64,000 nucleotides of DNA, taken from Plebeiibacterium sediminum. Its GTDB lineage: Bacteria; Bacteroidota; Bacteroidia; Bacteroidales; Marinilabiliaceae. The notes under the pieces were generated by a model. The model was not told where the DNA came from. It made no database searches and was given only the letters and a program-made list of their open reading frames with translations. Both the position numbers and the translations under genes were made by a program. Positions 47,311 to 57,100 of the stretch are shown piece after piece (the stretch's first letter is position 1; the number at the start of each line of letters is the position of its first letter). The stretch is taken from contig NZ_JAPDPJ010000013.1 of assembly GCF_026013605.1 (NCBI RefSeq), forward strand, positions 49,065-113,064. The letters are read 5' to 3'.

Positions 47311-47487
47311 TCTCAGCATATAGTCTTCAGTCTACAGGTCTCAGTCACCAGTCTTCAGTCACCAGTCTTCAGTCTTCAGTTCCCAGTCACCAGTCTTCAG
47401 TTCTCAGTCTACAGTCTCTGCCTACTGTGGACTGTGGACTATGTACTGCCTACTGTGGACTGCCTACTGCGTACTGATGACGGTCTA
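47311..47487. repeat. Bidirectional 7-base tandem repeat array
   Basis: Twenty-five consecutive heptamers in strict register fill this gap. The first part uses the pattern NNNCAGT (CTTCAGT, CACCAGT, CTACAGT and others); from about 47416 the same pattern occurs on the opposite strand (ACTGTGG, ACTGCCT and others). The stop codon of the rRNA methyltransferase gene is the base triplet immediately after it. Confidence 0.9.
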
Positions 47488-48672
47488 CTATTCAACGTAC
47501 AGTACCAATCCTTTTAAATACTCACCTTCCGGATGATAGATATTTACAGGGTGATCTGCTGGTTGAGTTAGTTGGTTTAATATTCTCACATTTCTACCTG
47601 ATTTAGCTGCAGCTGAAAATACTGTTTTTCGGAACGCATCTTTACTTACAACCTGCGAACATGAGAATGTAAAAATAATTCCACCTGGTTTAATTTGTTC
47701 AAATGCTTTGGCATTTAATCGCTTATATCCCTGAAGCGCATTATTTAAAACATTGTTATGTTTTGCAAATGCAGGTGGATCCAATATGATTAAATCATAC
47801 TGATCTTTTATATCATCTAAGTATTTAAACGCATCTACAGCAAACGCATCATGACGCTCATCTCCAGGATAGTTTAACTCAACATTTTCTTTGGTTAGTT
47901 CTATAGCACGTTCTGAACTATCAACAGAGTGAACCAGCTTAGCTCCACCTCTCATGGCGTAAAAAGAAAATCCTCCGGTATAACAAAACATGTTTAATAC
48001 CGATTTTCCTTTACTGTATTTTTCCAACAAGGCTCTGTTATCTCTCTGGTCAACAAAGAATCCTGTTTTCTGACCCTTTTCCCAGTCTACTCTGAACTTT
48101 AATCCATTTTCAAGAGCAATACGTGTTTCCGATTTACCAAATGTATATCCGTTTTCCGGATTAACCTTAGCTTTATAAGGAATGGTACTCTCTGATTTAT
48201 TGTAGATGGCTTTTAACTGATCGCCAAAAATCTTTTTTAATATTTCATCGATGGTATCTTTAATTAAAAACATACCTACAGAGTGCATTTGAACTACTGC
48301 TGTATCATCATACATATCAATGATCAGTCCTGGCATATTATCGCCTTCAGCATGTACTAAGCGATATGCATTTGTTGTTTCATCATCGACCAATCCCTGA
48401 TCAACTCTTAACTGGTATGCCTTCCTGATTTTATCTTCCCAAAACTGGTCATTTACTTCTACTTCAGTAAAAGAAACAATTCGAACTGCAATTGAACCAA
48501 TCTGGTAGTGTCCTAAACCTAAGAACTCATTCTTATTATCAAAAACGGATACAATATCACCTTCTGCAGGCTCACCGTACATTTTTTTTATCGCACCGCT
48601 AAACACCCACGGATGAAATCTGCGTAAGGATTGATCTTTACCAGATTTTAAAACAACTTTTATATAAGACAT
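47488..48672 (-). CDS. RlmI-like 23S rRNA m5C methyltransferase
   Basis: A 394-residue enzyme: N-terminal PUA domain (about 1-80; IKVVLKSGKDQSLRRFHPWVFSGAIKK) and a C-terminal class I SAM-dependent methyltransferase fold (about 180-394) with DQRDNRALLEKYSKG, NMFCYTGGFSFYAMRGGAKLVHSVDSS (SAM-binding), and DPPAFAKH as motif IV. It methylates cytosine in 23S rRNA (C1962 in E. coli by family). It stands 33 bases after the RNase D-like gene, so the two are one unit. The target base is inferred from homology. Confidence 0.92.
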   Translation of the reverse strand: MSYIKVVLKSGKDQSLRRFHPWVFSGAIKKMYGEPAEGDIVSVFDNKNEFLGLGHYQIGSIAVRIVSFTEVEVNDQFWEDKIRKAYQLRVDQGLVDDETTNAYRLVHAEGDNMPGLIIDMYDDTAVVQMHSVGMFLIKDTIDEILKKIFGDQLKAIYNKSESTIPYKAKVNPENGYTFGKSETRIALENGLKFRVDWEKGQKTGFFVDQRDNRALLEKYSKGKSVLNMFCYTGGFSFYAMRGGAKLVHSVDSSERAIELTKENVELNYPGDERHDAFAVDAFKYLDDIKDQYDLIILDPPAFAKHNNVLNNALQGYKRLNAKAFEQIKPGGIIFTFSCSQVVSKDAFRKTVFSAAAKSGRNVRILNQLTQPADHPVNIYHPEGEYLKGLVLYVE

Positions 48673-48705
48673 GAATTATTTTGTAATTTATTATTCTTAA
48701 AACTG

Positions 48706-49320
48706 TTATTGTTGATTTTCGATTTCAACATCAATAACTTTACTTGAATCTAACACCAATAGTTTTTTATATATCTCAAGAGCTACCCACGAATCTGTTG
48801 CGGCATAAACCATTTGCGCTTTTGAAAGTGTTTCTGCTTCCCAGTTTGATAAACGCTGACGTTTTGAAACTCTGAATTTCAACAAAATACCTGCTAGTTT
48901 TTTTAGAGAAAAATCTTTTAATCCTTTTTCAATAGCAAGAGATTGCAGCTCAACAAAACCTTGTGGTTTAAAAGGTACTAACTTTTGCAAACCTCTGATA
49001 TCATCACGGATACCAACACCTACTTTTAAAACGGATTCATCTTCTAACAAACCTTTTAAGGATTCAGGAACACCTGTTTTATTAAGTCTGATCAAATAAG
49101 TAGAATCTTTTGTTGAAAGCTGAAATAATGCAATTGAGTTTGTAACACCCTTTTTAAAAGAAGGACGGGTTTCCGTATCAAACCCTACAACAGTTTCACC
49201 TTCTACCTCCTTCATCACCTGAGCAATTCCGTCCTCATGTTCTACCAATACAATCTCTCCTTCGAAATGTTGTAATGGTAATTCGTTTAATACTTCGTTA
49301 CTTATTGTGTTTTTAACCAA
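48706..49320 (-). CDS. 3'-5' exonuclease domain protein (RNase D-like)
   Basis: A 204-residue single-domain DEDD exonuclease: VGFDTETRPSF (about 45-55) has the D and E metal ligands, VGVGIRDDIRGLQ the middle acid residue, and YAATDSWVALEIY the C-terminal D/Y-type motif. It lacks the HRDC domains of full RNase D, so it may trim tRNA or small RNAs or process DNA ends. It is 11 bases from the DUF5063 gene and 33 bases before the rRNA methyltransferase. This small form is common in Bacteroidota. Confidence 0.9.
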   Translation of the reverse strand: MVKNTISNEVLNELPLQHFEGEIVLVEHEDGIAQVMKEVEGETVVGFDTETRPSFKKGVTNSIALFQLSTKDSTYLIRLNKTGVPESLKGLLEDESVLKVGVGIRDDIRGLQKLVPFKPQGFVELQSLAIEKGLKDFSLKKLAGILLKFRVSKRQRLSNWEAETLSKAQMVYAATDSWVALEIYKKLLVLDSSKVIDVEIENQQ

Positions 49321-49331
49321 AACTCTTCTTT

Positions 49332-49958
49332 TTAATTTTCCTCATCGTTCCATTGATCCTGAAAACGGCTAAACCAATCATTATCTTTCAATGGGTCTCC
49401 ACTTTCTGATCCTCCTAAAATATCGTCATCTAAATCCTCAGCACTGTATAAAACGTTATGACAAGCCCTTAGCACGTTAACCAACTTTTGCCCCCAGTAC
49501 ATTTCAAATGAATTGGTTACTTCAACCAAAGCATCATTCATGATATCGGTAACTCCGATTCTGTAAGCAAACAAGAAATCTTTCAAATCCTGGTATATAT
49601 CTGTAAGATTTTCTGAAATACTACTCGCCACATCACGTTGATCCAGTTCGTTATCCTGAACAAACACTTCCAGAAAATCATCATGTTGTCCCAGAATATT
49701 TAATAATGTGTGCTGAACTCTGATATAATCCTCTTCTCTTACCGTTTTTTCTATATTTTCCTCTAAAACAAAGTCTGTTTTAGGAAGCACTACTGCTTTA
49801 ATATACAATAGTGGTAAAATTCTAACCATAATAGTAAGCAATTCCTTTGATGTTTTATCAAAAGAATTCTCTAATTGATTACAGTACTCATTTCCTACGG
49901 TAACAAATTCCAATACATTTTTGGAATATACAATATGATCTAACCCTTCTTGTTCCAT
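49332..49958 (-). CDS. DUF5063 protein
   Basis: A 208-residue soluble, acidic, largely helical protein of the DUF5063 family; DIMNDALVEVTNSFEMYWGQKLVNVLRACHNVL near the C-terminus is the family core. No function is known. It is the first of a three-gene unit with the RNase D-like nuclease and the rRNA methyltransferase (gaps 11 and 33 bases), so an RNA-linked role is possible but unproven. A TAGTTTTG -7 element is 35 bases upstream. Confidence 0.8.
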   Translation of the reverse strand: MEQEGLDHIVYSKNVLEFVTVGNEYCNQLENSFDKTSKELLTIMVRILPLLYIKAVVLPKTDFVLEENIEKTVREEDYIRVQHTLLNILGQHDDFLEVFVQDNELDQRDVASSISENLTDIYQDLKDFLFAYRIGVTDIMNDALVEVTNSFEMYWGQKLVNVLRACHNVLYSAEDLDDDILGGSESGDPLKDNDWFSRFQDQWNDEEN

Positions 49959-49992
49959 TTATCAAATAGGATGACTATATATAAATAATGTG

Positions 49993-50000
49993 CAAAACTA
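49993..50000 (-). promoter_or_regulatory. -7 element of the DUF5063 operon (TAGTTTTG)
   Basis: On the minus strand this reads TAGTTTTG, matching TANNTTTG, 35 bases before the DUF5063 ATG. It marks a promoter separate from the recQ gene upstream. Confidence 0.45.
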
Positions 50001-50048
50001 GTAATTTTAAAAGCTAAATACTAATGCCTGAGACACAAACATTAATTT

Positions 50049-51947
50049 CTAACGCAGAAGCCACTTTTCATCATCATTTGGATAGATTACCTGATTGTCT
50101 GCCATCCAATTAAAAACTTCAATCCACTCTTTTTGATACGATTTCATCATGTCTTCCAATTCACTAAAACTCATTGGTTGTTGCAGATGTTCTTCAATTT
50201 TATCCTCCATTTCATTGGACAGATCTGAATTGATACCCCGTTTCTTTTTTTCAATACATACATCACAGACACCACAATTTTTAGCATTCTTTTGTCCAAA
50301 ATAATTCAACAGGAACTTACTCCTGCACATATGAGTGTAGTCGCAATAATCAATCATTGCAGATACCCTGTATTCCATATCCTTCTTTCGATCCTTGTAT
50401 ACCTCATCCGGAAGTTTCATGTAGCGCACTTCTTCTCTGGATTGTACATATCTTATTAAAGGCGTTTTTTTCTGGGGAATATAACGTATGATTTTCAGAT
50501 GATTTAATTTATTCAGATACTGATAAACCAATTTTATATTAGCATTAGCCCTATTGGCCAACTGCTGTTCATTAATGGCAACATATTCTGTAAAAAAACC
50601 AGTATAGGAACGCAAAAGCAATTTAATAAATCCGTCAAACTGTGCATTGGCCACCTGGAATCGATACAAATCTGTTTTTTGTGCAATAAAATGAACTCTG
50701 GATGGCGTGTTACATTCTTCTTCGTACTCAATGTATCCGGCTCGCTGAAGTATTTTCAGACTATTGAAAACCGTTAGCAAATTAAAATGATAAGCGGAAC
50801 AAAAAGCCACCATATCAAAATCATAAACCAAATCGGCACCATGACCCGATGCCAGCTGAAAGAAATTACCCAAGGCATCATAAACCCTAAAAACAACTTC
50901 TTTTTCAGGAAACGAAACCGTTACGTTTTTCTTTAATCTTACTTTATCTGCATTAGACCACAGCATCACAGCATAGGCTTTTTTGCCATCACGACCAGCA
51001 CGTCCTGCCTCCTGAAAATAGGCTTCAATAGAATCCGGTGCATCCATATGAACCACAAGCCGCACATCCGGCTTATCTATTCCCATTCCAAAGGCATTGG
51101 TGCAAACAATTACCTGAACTTTATCTTCCATCCAGTCTTTTTGCCGCTGGTCTTTTGATTCCTGCGTTAAGCCTGCATGATAATTATGAGCCGTAATACC
51201 ATTTTCCCTGAGCCAAACTGTATATTCCTTCGTTTTTTTTCGGTTACGAACAAAAACTACAGAACAACCATTAATGGATTTTACAATTTTTACAAGCTGA
51301 TTTAATTTGTCCTCGGTTTCTCTGACGATGTACGCCAGATTATCCCGTTCAAAACCTTTTTGAACAACATTCTTTTCTTTAAAAAGAAGACGTTCCTGAA
51401 TATCTTCAACTGTTTTAGGAGTTGCTGTAGCAGTTAATGCCAGCACCGGAACATCAGGTAGTTCCGACCTTAACTCAGCAATTTTTAAATAGGACGGGCG
51501 AAAATCATAGCCCCACTGACTAATACAATGGGCCTCATCAACCACTATCATACTTACATTAAAATGTACCAGTTTTTCAAGAAACAAAGATGTTGACAGT
51601 CGTTCCGGAGAAAGATACAAGAACTTATAATCGCCAAAAATACAATTGTCGTATGCTATATTTATTTCCTCTCTAGATAGTCCGGAAAACACAGCAACTG
51701 CTTTTATTCCTCTCTTTTTTAAGTTGGCAACCTGATCTTTCATTAAAGCCACCAAAGGAGTAACCACAATACACACACCCTCTTTTGCCAGAGCAGGAAC
51801 CTGAAAAGTAATTGACTTTCCTCCTCCTGTTGGCATCAATCCCAGAGTATCTTTACCGTCTCCTATTGATTGCACAATTTGATCCTGCATGGCCCTATAG
51901 CCATCAAATCCCCAATATTGCTTTAATACTTTTAGGTATTTGTCCAT
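50049..51947 (-). CDS. recQ: ATP-dependent DNA helicase RecQ
   Basis: A 632-residue 3'-5' DNA helicase for recombination and repair. Motifs are MPTGGGKSITFQVPA (Walker A, about 38-52), VDEAHCISQWGYDFRPSY (Walker B/DEAH, about 138-155), the ALTATATP motif and QEAGRAGRDG (motif VI). A zinc-binding RecQ-Ct follows, with cysteines in the CDYTHMCRSKFLLNYFGQ segment and CGVCDVC, then a winged helix. No HRDC domain is seen, so it is the short form typical of Bacteroidota. It has a -7 element upstream and starts opposite the surface-protein operon. Confidence 0.95.
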   Translation of the reverse strand: MDKYLKVLKQYWGFDGYRAMQDQIVQSIGDGKDTLGLMPTGGGKSITFQVPALAKEGVCIVVTPLVALMKDQVANLKKRGIKAVAVFSGLSREEINIAYDNCIFGDYKFLYLSPERLSTSLFLEKLVHFNVSMIVVDEAHCISQWGYDFRPSYLKIAELRSELPDVPVLALTATATPKTVEDIQERLLFKEKNVVQKGFERDNLAYIVRETEDKLNQLVKIVKSINGCSVVFVRNRKKTKEYTVWLRENGITAHNYHAGLTQESKDQRQKDWMEDKVQVIVCTNAFGMGIDKPDVRLVVHMDAPDSIEAYFQEAGRAGRDGKKAYAVMLWSNADKVRLKKNVTVSFPEKEVVFRVYDALGNFFQLASGHGADLVYDFDMVAFCSAYHFNLLTVFNSLKILQRAGYIEYEEECNTPSRVHFIAQKTDLYRFQVANAQFDGFIKLLLRSYTGFFTEYVAINEQQLANRANANIKLVYQYLNKLNHLKIIRYIPQKKTPLIRYVQSREEVRYMKLPDEVYKDRKKDMEYRVSAMIDYCDYTHMCRSKFLLNYFGQKNAKNCGVCDVCIEKKKRGINSDLSNEMEDKIEEHLQQPMSFSELEDMMKSYQKEWIEVFNWMADNQVIYPNDDEKWLLR

Positions 51948-52345
51948 CTATTCTAATACATGTAATTCGAGTAACAAAGCTATATCTTTTTTTCAGTTCA
52001 CCTTCTGTTCTAAAAAAAGTTAGAGCTGAAAATAATGGCAGACTTCAATTCCACCATTATGTATAGTATTAACTAAATCATATAAAGTGCTATCTATTTA
52101 AAATACAACGACCTCAAGATGTAACCTTTTTGACATAACATATGTATAAACCATCAATATGAATATTTGAAATATTTGTTTGATTTTTAAATTTATATCA
52201 GTTCAATAAACACTAAGGCTAATATATTTCCGTTATAAATCAATATTTTAACTTTTTGTTAAACATATATAATTACAAATGATTGAAATAATACATACTC
52301 AAAATCAAATACACATGCAATAGTACGATAAACTAATTACGAACT
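51948..52345. other. Divergent spacer between recQ and the surface-protein operon (398 bases)
   Basis: AT-rich spacer of two divergent units. On the minus strand TAGCTTTG (51982-51975) is a good -7 element for recQ, 28 bases before its ATG. The plus-strand promoter for the surface operon was not identified with confidence. No gene was seen. Confidence 0.5.
51975..51982 (-). promoter_or_regulatory. -7 element of recQ (TAGCTTTG)
   Basis: Reads TAGCTTTG on the minus strand, matching TANNTTTG, with 27 bases between it and the recQ start codon. Confidence 0.5.
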
Positions 52346-54130
52346 ATGAAAAATAAATCTTCCCAAAATATATTTGCAATAATAATAACTACTTTATCTC
52401 TGGTTAACATATATGCTTATGGTCAAAATCTTGATCAAACAAATAAAATTGTTGCTTCTGATCGATTTTCCTATGATAATTTTGGCACTTCGGTAGCTAT
52501 TTATGGAAATACAGCTATTATTGGTGCCCCTCAGAAAACTGTATACACTTCATTTACTGAATTTACTGCATATGCCGGCTCAGCCTATGTTTATGATATA
52601 GATGAAAATGGAATATGGAAGGAAACGCAACAACTCACTCCTTCAAATACTGGTGATGGATACAATTTTGGTCAGAGTGTTGATATATATGAAAACTTAA
52701 TAATCATTGGTGCAAAAGAACATACAGGTTCAACTGAAGATGTGGGTGCAGCTTACATTTTTGAACGAAATGAAATCGGGGTATGGAATGAAGTTACCCG
52801 ATTACAACATGCCGATGCAATTGCCAATGATAACTTTGGCTCCTCTGTGTCTATTAATAACAAATTTGCCATAGTTGGCACCTTTAAAAAAACTGTTGAA
52901 GGCAAAACAAATGCAGGTGCTGTATATGTTTTTAAAAACAACAATGACAATACCTGGACTGAAAGTCAAAAAATTACGGCCTCAGATACTCAAGCAAATG
53001 ATAATTTTGGCAATACTGTTTCCATTGATAAAAACACCTTTTTAGTGGGGGCTAAAGGTAAAAACAATAATACGGGATGTGCCTATTTTTTCACTTACAA
53101 CAGCTCTAATCAACTATGGGAAGAACAACAAAAGGTTAGTGCAGCGGATGTTGAATTGGGAGATAGTTTTGGTTTTTCTGTTTCTATCACAGAAGATAAA
53201 GCTATTATTGGTGCTAATAACGAAGGAAACAACAGCTCATTGATAAAAGCTGGTGCTGCATATATTTTTAAACAAAACAGTTCCAATCAATGGATTGAAG
53301 ATCAAAAAATAGTTGCAGATGATAGAAGCAGCGAAGATTTATTTGGTTCTTCAGTAGCGATCTTTCAGGATTATGCTATTGTTGGAGCAGAATACGAAGA
53401 TGAAGACATTTCAGGTAGCAACACGCTCTCCAATTCTGGAAGTGCTTATTATTACCATTTAAATTCATCTGGTTCCTGGACTCAGATACAAAAGATAAAA
53501 GCTTCGGATAAAACTGCCGGAGACAGCTTTGGTTGTGCAGTTGATATATTTGGTAACAAAGCCATCATAGGAGCCTTCAACGAAAGTCATGATGCAAATG
53601 GCGCCAATCAGTTTATTAACGCAGGTTCAGGTTACATGTTTAGTATTGCCAATACTCATGTAATAGAATCGGTTGCCGGACCAGGAGGTAACATTGAACC
53701 TTCTGGGTTTTATATATTGGAAGATGGGGATTATGTTACTTATACCATAACTCCTGAGAATAACTTCATCATTAGTGCTATAAAAATTAATGGTGTCAGC
53801 ACTGTTATACAAAACACTATGACAATATCTGATCTTACTTCAGACAAAAAAATTGAGGTAAGTTTTGACATTACCTCTTCCATTAATTCAACAGATGAAA
53901 ATAAGGCTATTTCAATCTACCCAAATCCTGCACATGAATACATTACGATATCTGTTGCAGAACCTTCTGAAAATAAGAAAGCTCAAATCATAAACACTAA
54001 TGGACAAGTAGTAAAGGTTATTCCATTAAACACAAATAAATCAACTACAACCTCTGTAAGTGAGCTTCCCAAAGGAACCTATTTATTAATTATAAATAAA
54101 CATATACCTAAAAAATTCACGGTAATATAA
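52346..54130 (+). CDS. FG-GAP-like repeat protein with T9SS type A sorting domain
   Basis: A 594-residue exported protein. After a signal peptide (ending YAYGQN, about 28) come about seven beta-propeller-type blades of about 60-65 residues with the repeated pattern D-x-FGxSVxI...xxIIGA...GxAYVF (FG-GAP/integrin-like). Then a small domain (VIESVAGPGGNIEPSG to KKIEVSFDI) and a C-terminal type A sorting signal of about 80 residues (ISIYPNPAHEYITISV to KKFTVI). It is predicted to be exported by T9SS and surface-attached. It opens the five-gene operon; the next gene begins 40 bases later. A binding role, for example to surfaces or polysaccharide, is likely by family only. Confidence 0.85.
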   Translation: MKNKSSQNIFAIIITTLSLVNIYAYGQNLDQTNKIVASDRFSYDNFGTSVAIYGNTAIIGAPQKTVYTSFTEFTAYAGSAYVYDIDENGIWKETQQLTPSNTGDGYNFGQSVDIYENLIIIGAKEHTGSTEDVGAAYIFERNEIGVWNEVTRLQHADAIANDNFGSSVSINNKFAIVGTFKKTVEGKTNAGAVYVFKNNNDNTWTESQKITASDTQANDNFGNTVSIDKNTFLVGAKGKNNNTGCAYFFTYNSSNQLWEEQQKVSAADVELGDSFGFSVSITEDKAIIGANNEGNNSSLIKAGAAYIFKQNSSNQWIEDQKIVADDRSSEDLFGSSVAIFQDYAIVGAEYEDEDISGSNTLSNSGSAYYYHLNSSGSWTQIQKIKASDKTAGDSFGCAVDIFGNKAIIGAFNESHDANGANQFINAGSGYMFSIANTHVIESVAGPGGNIEPSGFYILEDGDYVTYTITPENNFIISAIKINGVSTVIQNTMTISDLTSDKKIEVSFDITSSINSTDENKAISIYPNPAHEYITISVAEPSENKKAQIINTNGQVVKVIPLNTNKSTTTSVSELPKGTYLLIINKHIPKKFTVI

Positions 54131-54170
54131 ATCATCCCTTAATCAATATTCAACATACATTTTTTACACC

Positions 54171-57100
54171 ATGCCAAACAAATACACAACACTCACAGTC
54201 TTTATTCTAATGCTTTTATATTCATCAATAAAAGCTCAGGTTGATACAGAATTTTGGTTTGTAGCTCCTTCTGTCATTCAACAACATGGCGATGCTCCAA
54301 TTGCATTTAGAATAACCGCGCTTGATCAACCAGCGAATATAACATTAACGATGCCTGCCAACCCGGGTTTTTCCAGAACCTTAAGTCTTGATGCATTTGA
54401 ACAGGATAAAATAGAGTTTACCAGCAGGTCTGATATTAATGCCATTGAAAACTCACCGGGGAACAGTATTAACTCAAAGGGGATTTTAATTACTTCGGAT
54501 AACAAAATATCTGTTTACTATGAGGTGGCCAATAGCAATAATCCTGATAAATTTACGCTAAAAGGAAAGAATGCTTTGGGTACTGAATTTTTTGCTTCAT
54601 CCCAGACAGAATATGCAAATAAAGATAATAATTATAATCCTTTACCATATGAAGCTATTGATATTGTAGCCACTGAGGATGGAACGGTTGTTGAAATAAC
54701 ACCTACAGCAGATGTTGTGGGGCATGGTGCAGGAACAACTTACACCATTACTCTTAACAGAGGAGAGACCTATAGTATTGAGGGAAACAGTATTGATAAA
54801 AATTATACACTTTCGGGAACTTATATAAAATCGAATAAAGTTATAGCTGTAACCATTTCTGACGACTCCATCAGAGATGAAAAAGGAGCATCATGGGATT
54901 TAATTGGTGACCAGACAGTTCCTGTATCCATTACAGGAACTGAATATATTGCTATGTTTTCAGGAGCTCCTCAAGCCAATTCATGGTCTCTGATGCCCAT
55001 TGAAAAAGTATATATTCTTGCTACAAAAGACAATACTACAGTAACTGTTGATGAAACCGACTCCAGTTCAGGATCTTTCAATTTAAATAAAGGTGAAAGC
55101 ATTTCTTTGGATATTTTAGAAAATTCTTCACTACATATCAAATCAACGGCTTCGGTATATGTATATCAATTGGCAGGGTTGGTAGGTAGTTCAAACGAAT
55201 TAGGTAGTGCTATACTTCCTCCAATAAAATGTACAGGTTCCTCATCGGTAACCTTTACAAAAATATTGAATGCCCGCTTTTTTGTACAGATCTTAACACA
55301 ATATAAAAACATTAATGATTTTACCTTTGTTGATGACAATGGAAATACTAGTAATGCTTTAAGTGGGGTAAACTGGGTTAAAGTACCTAACACAGGCGCT
55401 GCTAATGCTGATGATACATGGTATTTTGTAAACAAACGACTGGATGGTTTTGATACAAACAAACCACATACACTTTCTAATTCACAAGGGCTTTTTCACC
55501 TAAGTGTGTTTGATGAAAACTCAGGTAGTGCAAGTTTTGGATATTTCTCAGCATTCAACAATCTGGCAATAAACGGACCTACAGAACAATGTGCGGGTAA
55601 TGTAATTCAATTAAGAGCCAGTGAATCTCTAGGTACTTACAATTGGTTTAGTGAAAAAACAAAAGAGCAGATTATTTCAACCGACCAGGTTCTTGAAGTT
55701 ACAGAGTCGGGTTTATACTGGGTGGTTGCTTCACGAATGATTAATTCAAACGAAGGATGTGAACTTACGGATAGCATTGAAGTAGAATTTAACTTGCCTG
55801 AATTTGATCTGGGTGCAGATACAGAAATCTGTTTTAACGATACTTACGTGATAACACCCACACTTAACGAAGGTACATTTTATTGGCAGGATGGTTCTTC
55901 TGATTCAAATTATACCTATACATCAAATACGAATGGGACAGATGAAATTTGGCTTCAAATTACTGATGAAGATGGATGTAGTGCCACTGATACAATAAAA
56001 ATAACTACTAAAGAAGAAATACCTATTGATTTAAACGTTGAAGTAACATCGCAGAATTTCATTTGTACAGGTAGTAGAATATACAACACAACCACTTTAG
56101 ATAACTATGAATGGAGATATGGAGATAAAACATCAGCTATAATAAGTACTGATCCATATGTTAATGTAAATCAAACGGGTTGGTATTATCTCACAGCCAG
56201 TCAGGATGGATGTTCTGCTGTTGACAGCATCGAAATAACCGTATCACCATTACCAACCTACACTTTAAATGATGAAATTTTATGTCACGATGCTACTTAT
56301 ACCTCTCCTGTAAGTTCCAATAGTAATTATGATTTTGCATGGACAACGATAAACTCTGGTATAAGCTCAACTGATGCACAGATATCATTTAATCAAACAG
56401 ACAGTGTATATGTTAATATTACAGATAACACAACAGGCTGTTTAGCAAAAGACAGTGCATTGATTACCTTAAGAACAGAAACCACAACAACACCCAAAAC
56501 CATTACAATCTGTGGATATACTGACGTAAGTTTAAATGCAGATGCTGATATATTAGCTGGCTATATTTGGGAATATAACAACACAACATTAAGCGAAACC
56601 AGTGCAACACTCAACCTGGTTAACGTGTTGAAATCGCAGGAAGGAACTTACACGGTTACCGGCACAGATATTAATGGTTGTTCAGTATCTCAAACCTTCA
56701 CATTAAATGTAACACTTGGTGATCCCATTGATTTAGGTAGTGATAAAAATATATGCCAAGGTGAATTTACCACGCTGAATATCGGGTCTGCTTCTGCTTC
56801 TGCCTTTAGATGGTTCGATCAGGATCCGGAAACCAACACTGGTTTAACCCCATTGGCCACAAGCGCAACGTATTCGGTAAATACATCAGGCACTTATTAT
56901 GTAATGACAACACATTCAAACGGATGCTATAGTGTTGATCATGTTAATGTAACAGTAAATCCTCTTCCTAATATTAATTTACCTGATATTGCTGATGAAT
57001 GCCAGGGTGAAACGGAAACCTATGATGCTGGTACAGGTTTTAGTTATTTGTGGCACGATGGATCAACACAGCAAACCTACACAGCTGTAACTCCTGAAGA

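Noticed and set aside
47311..47487. CRISPR array
   Set aside because: The repeats are 7 bases without spacers and no cas genes are near.
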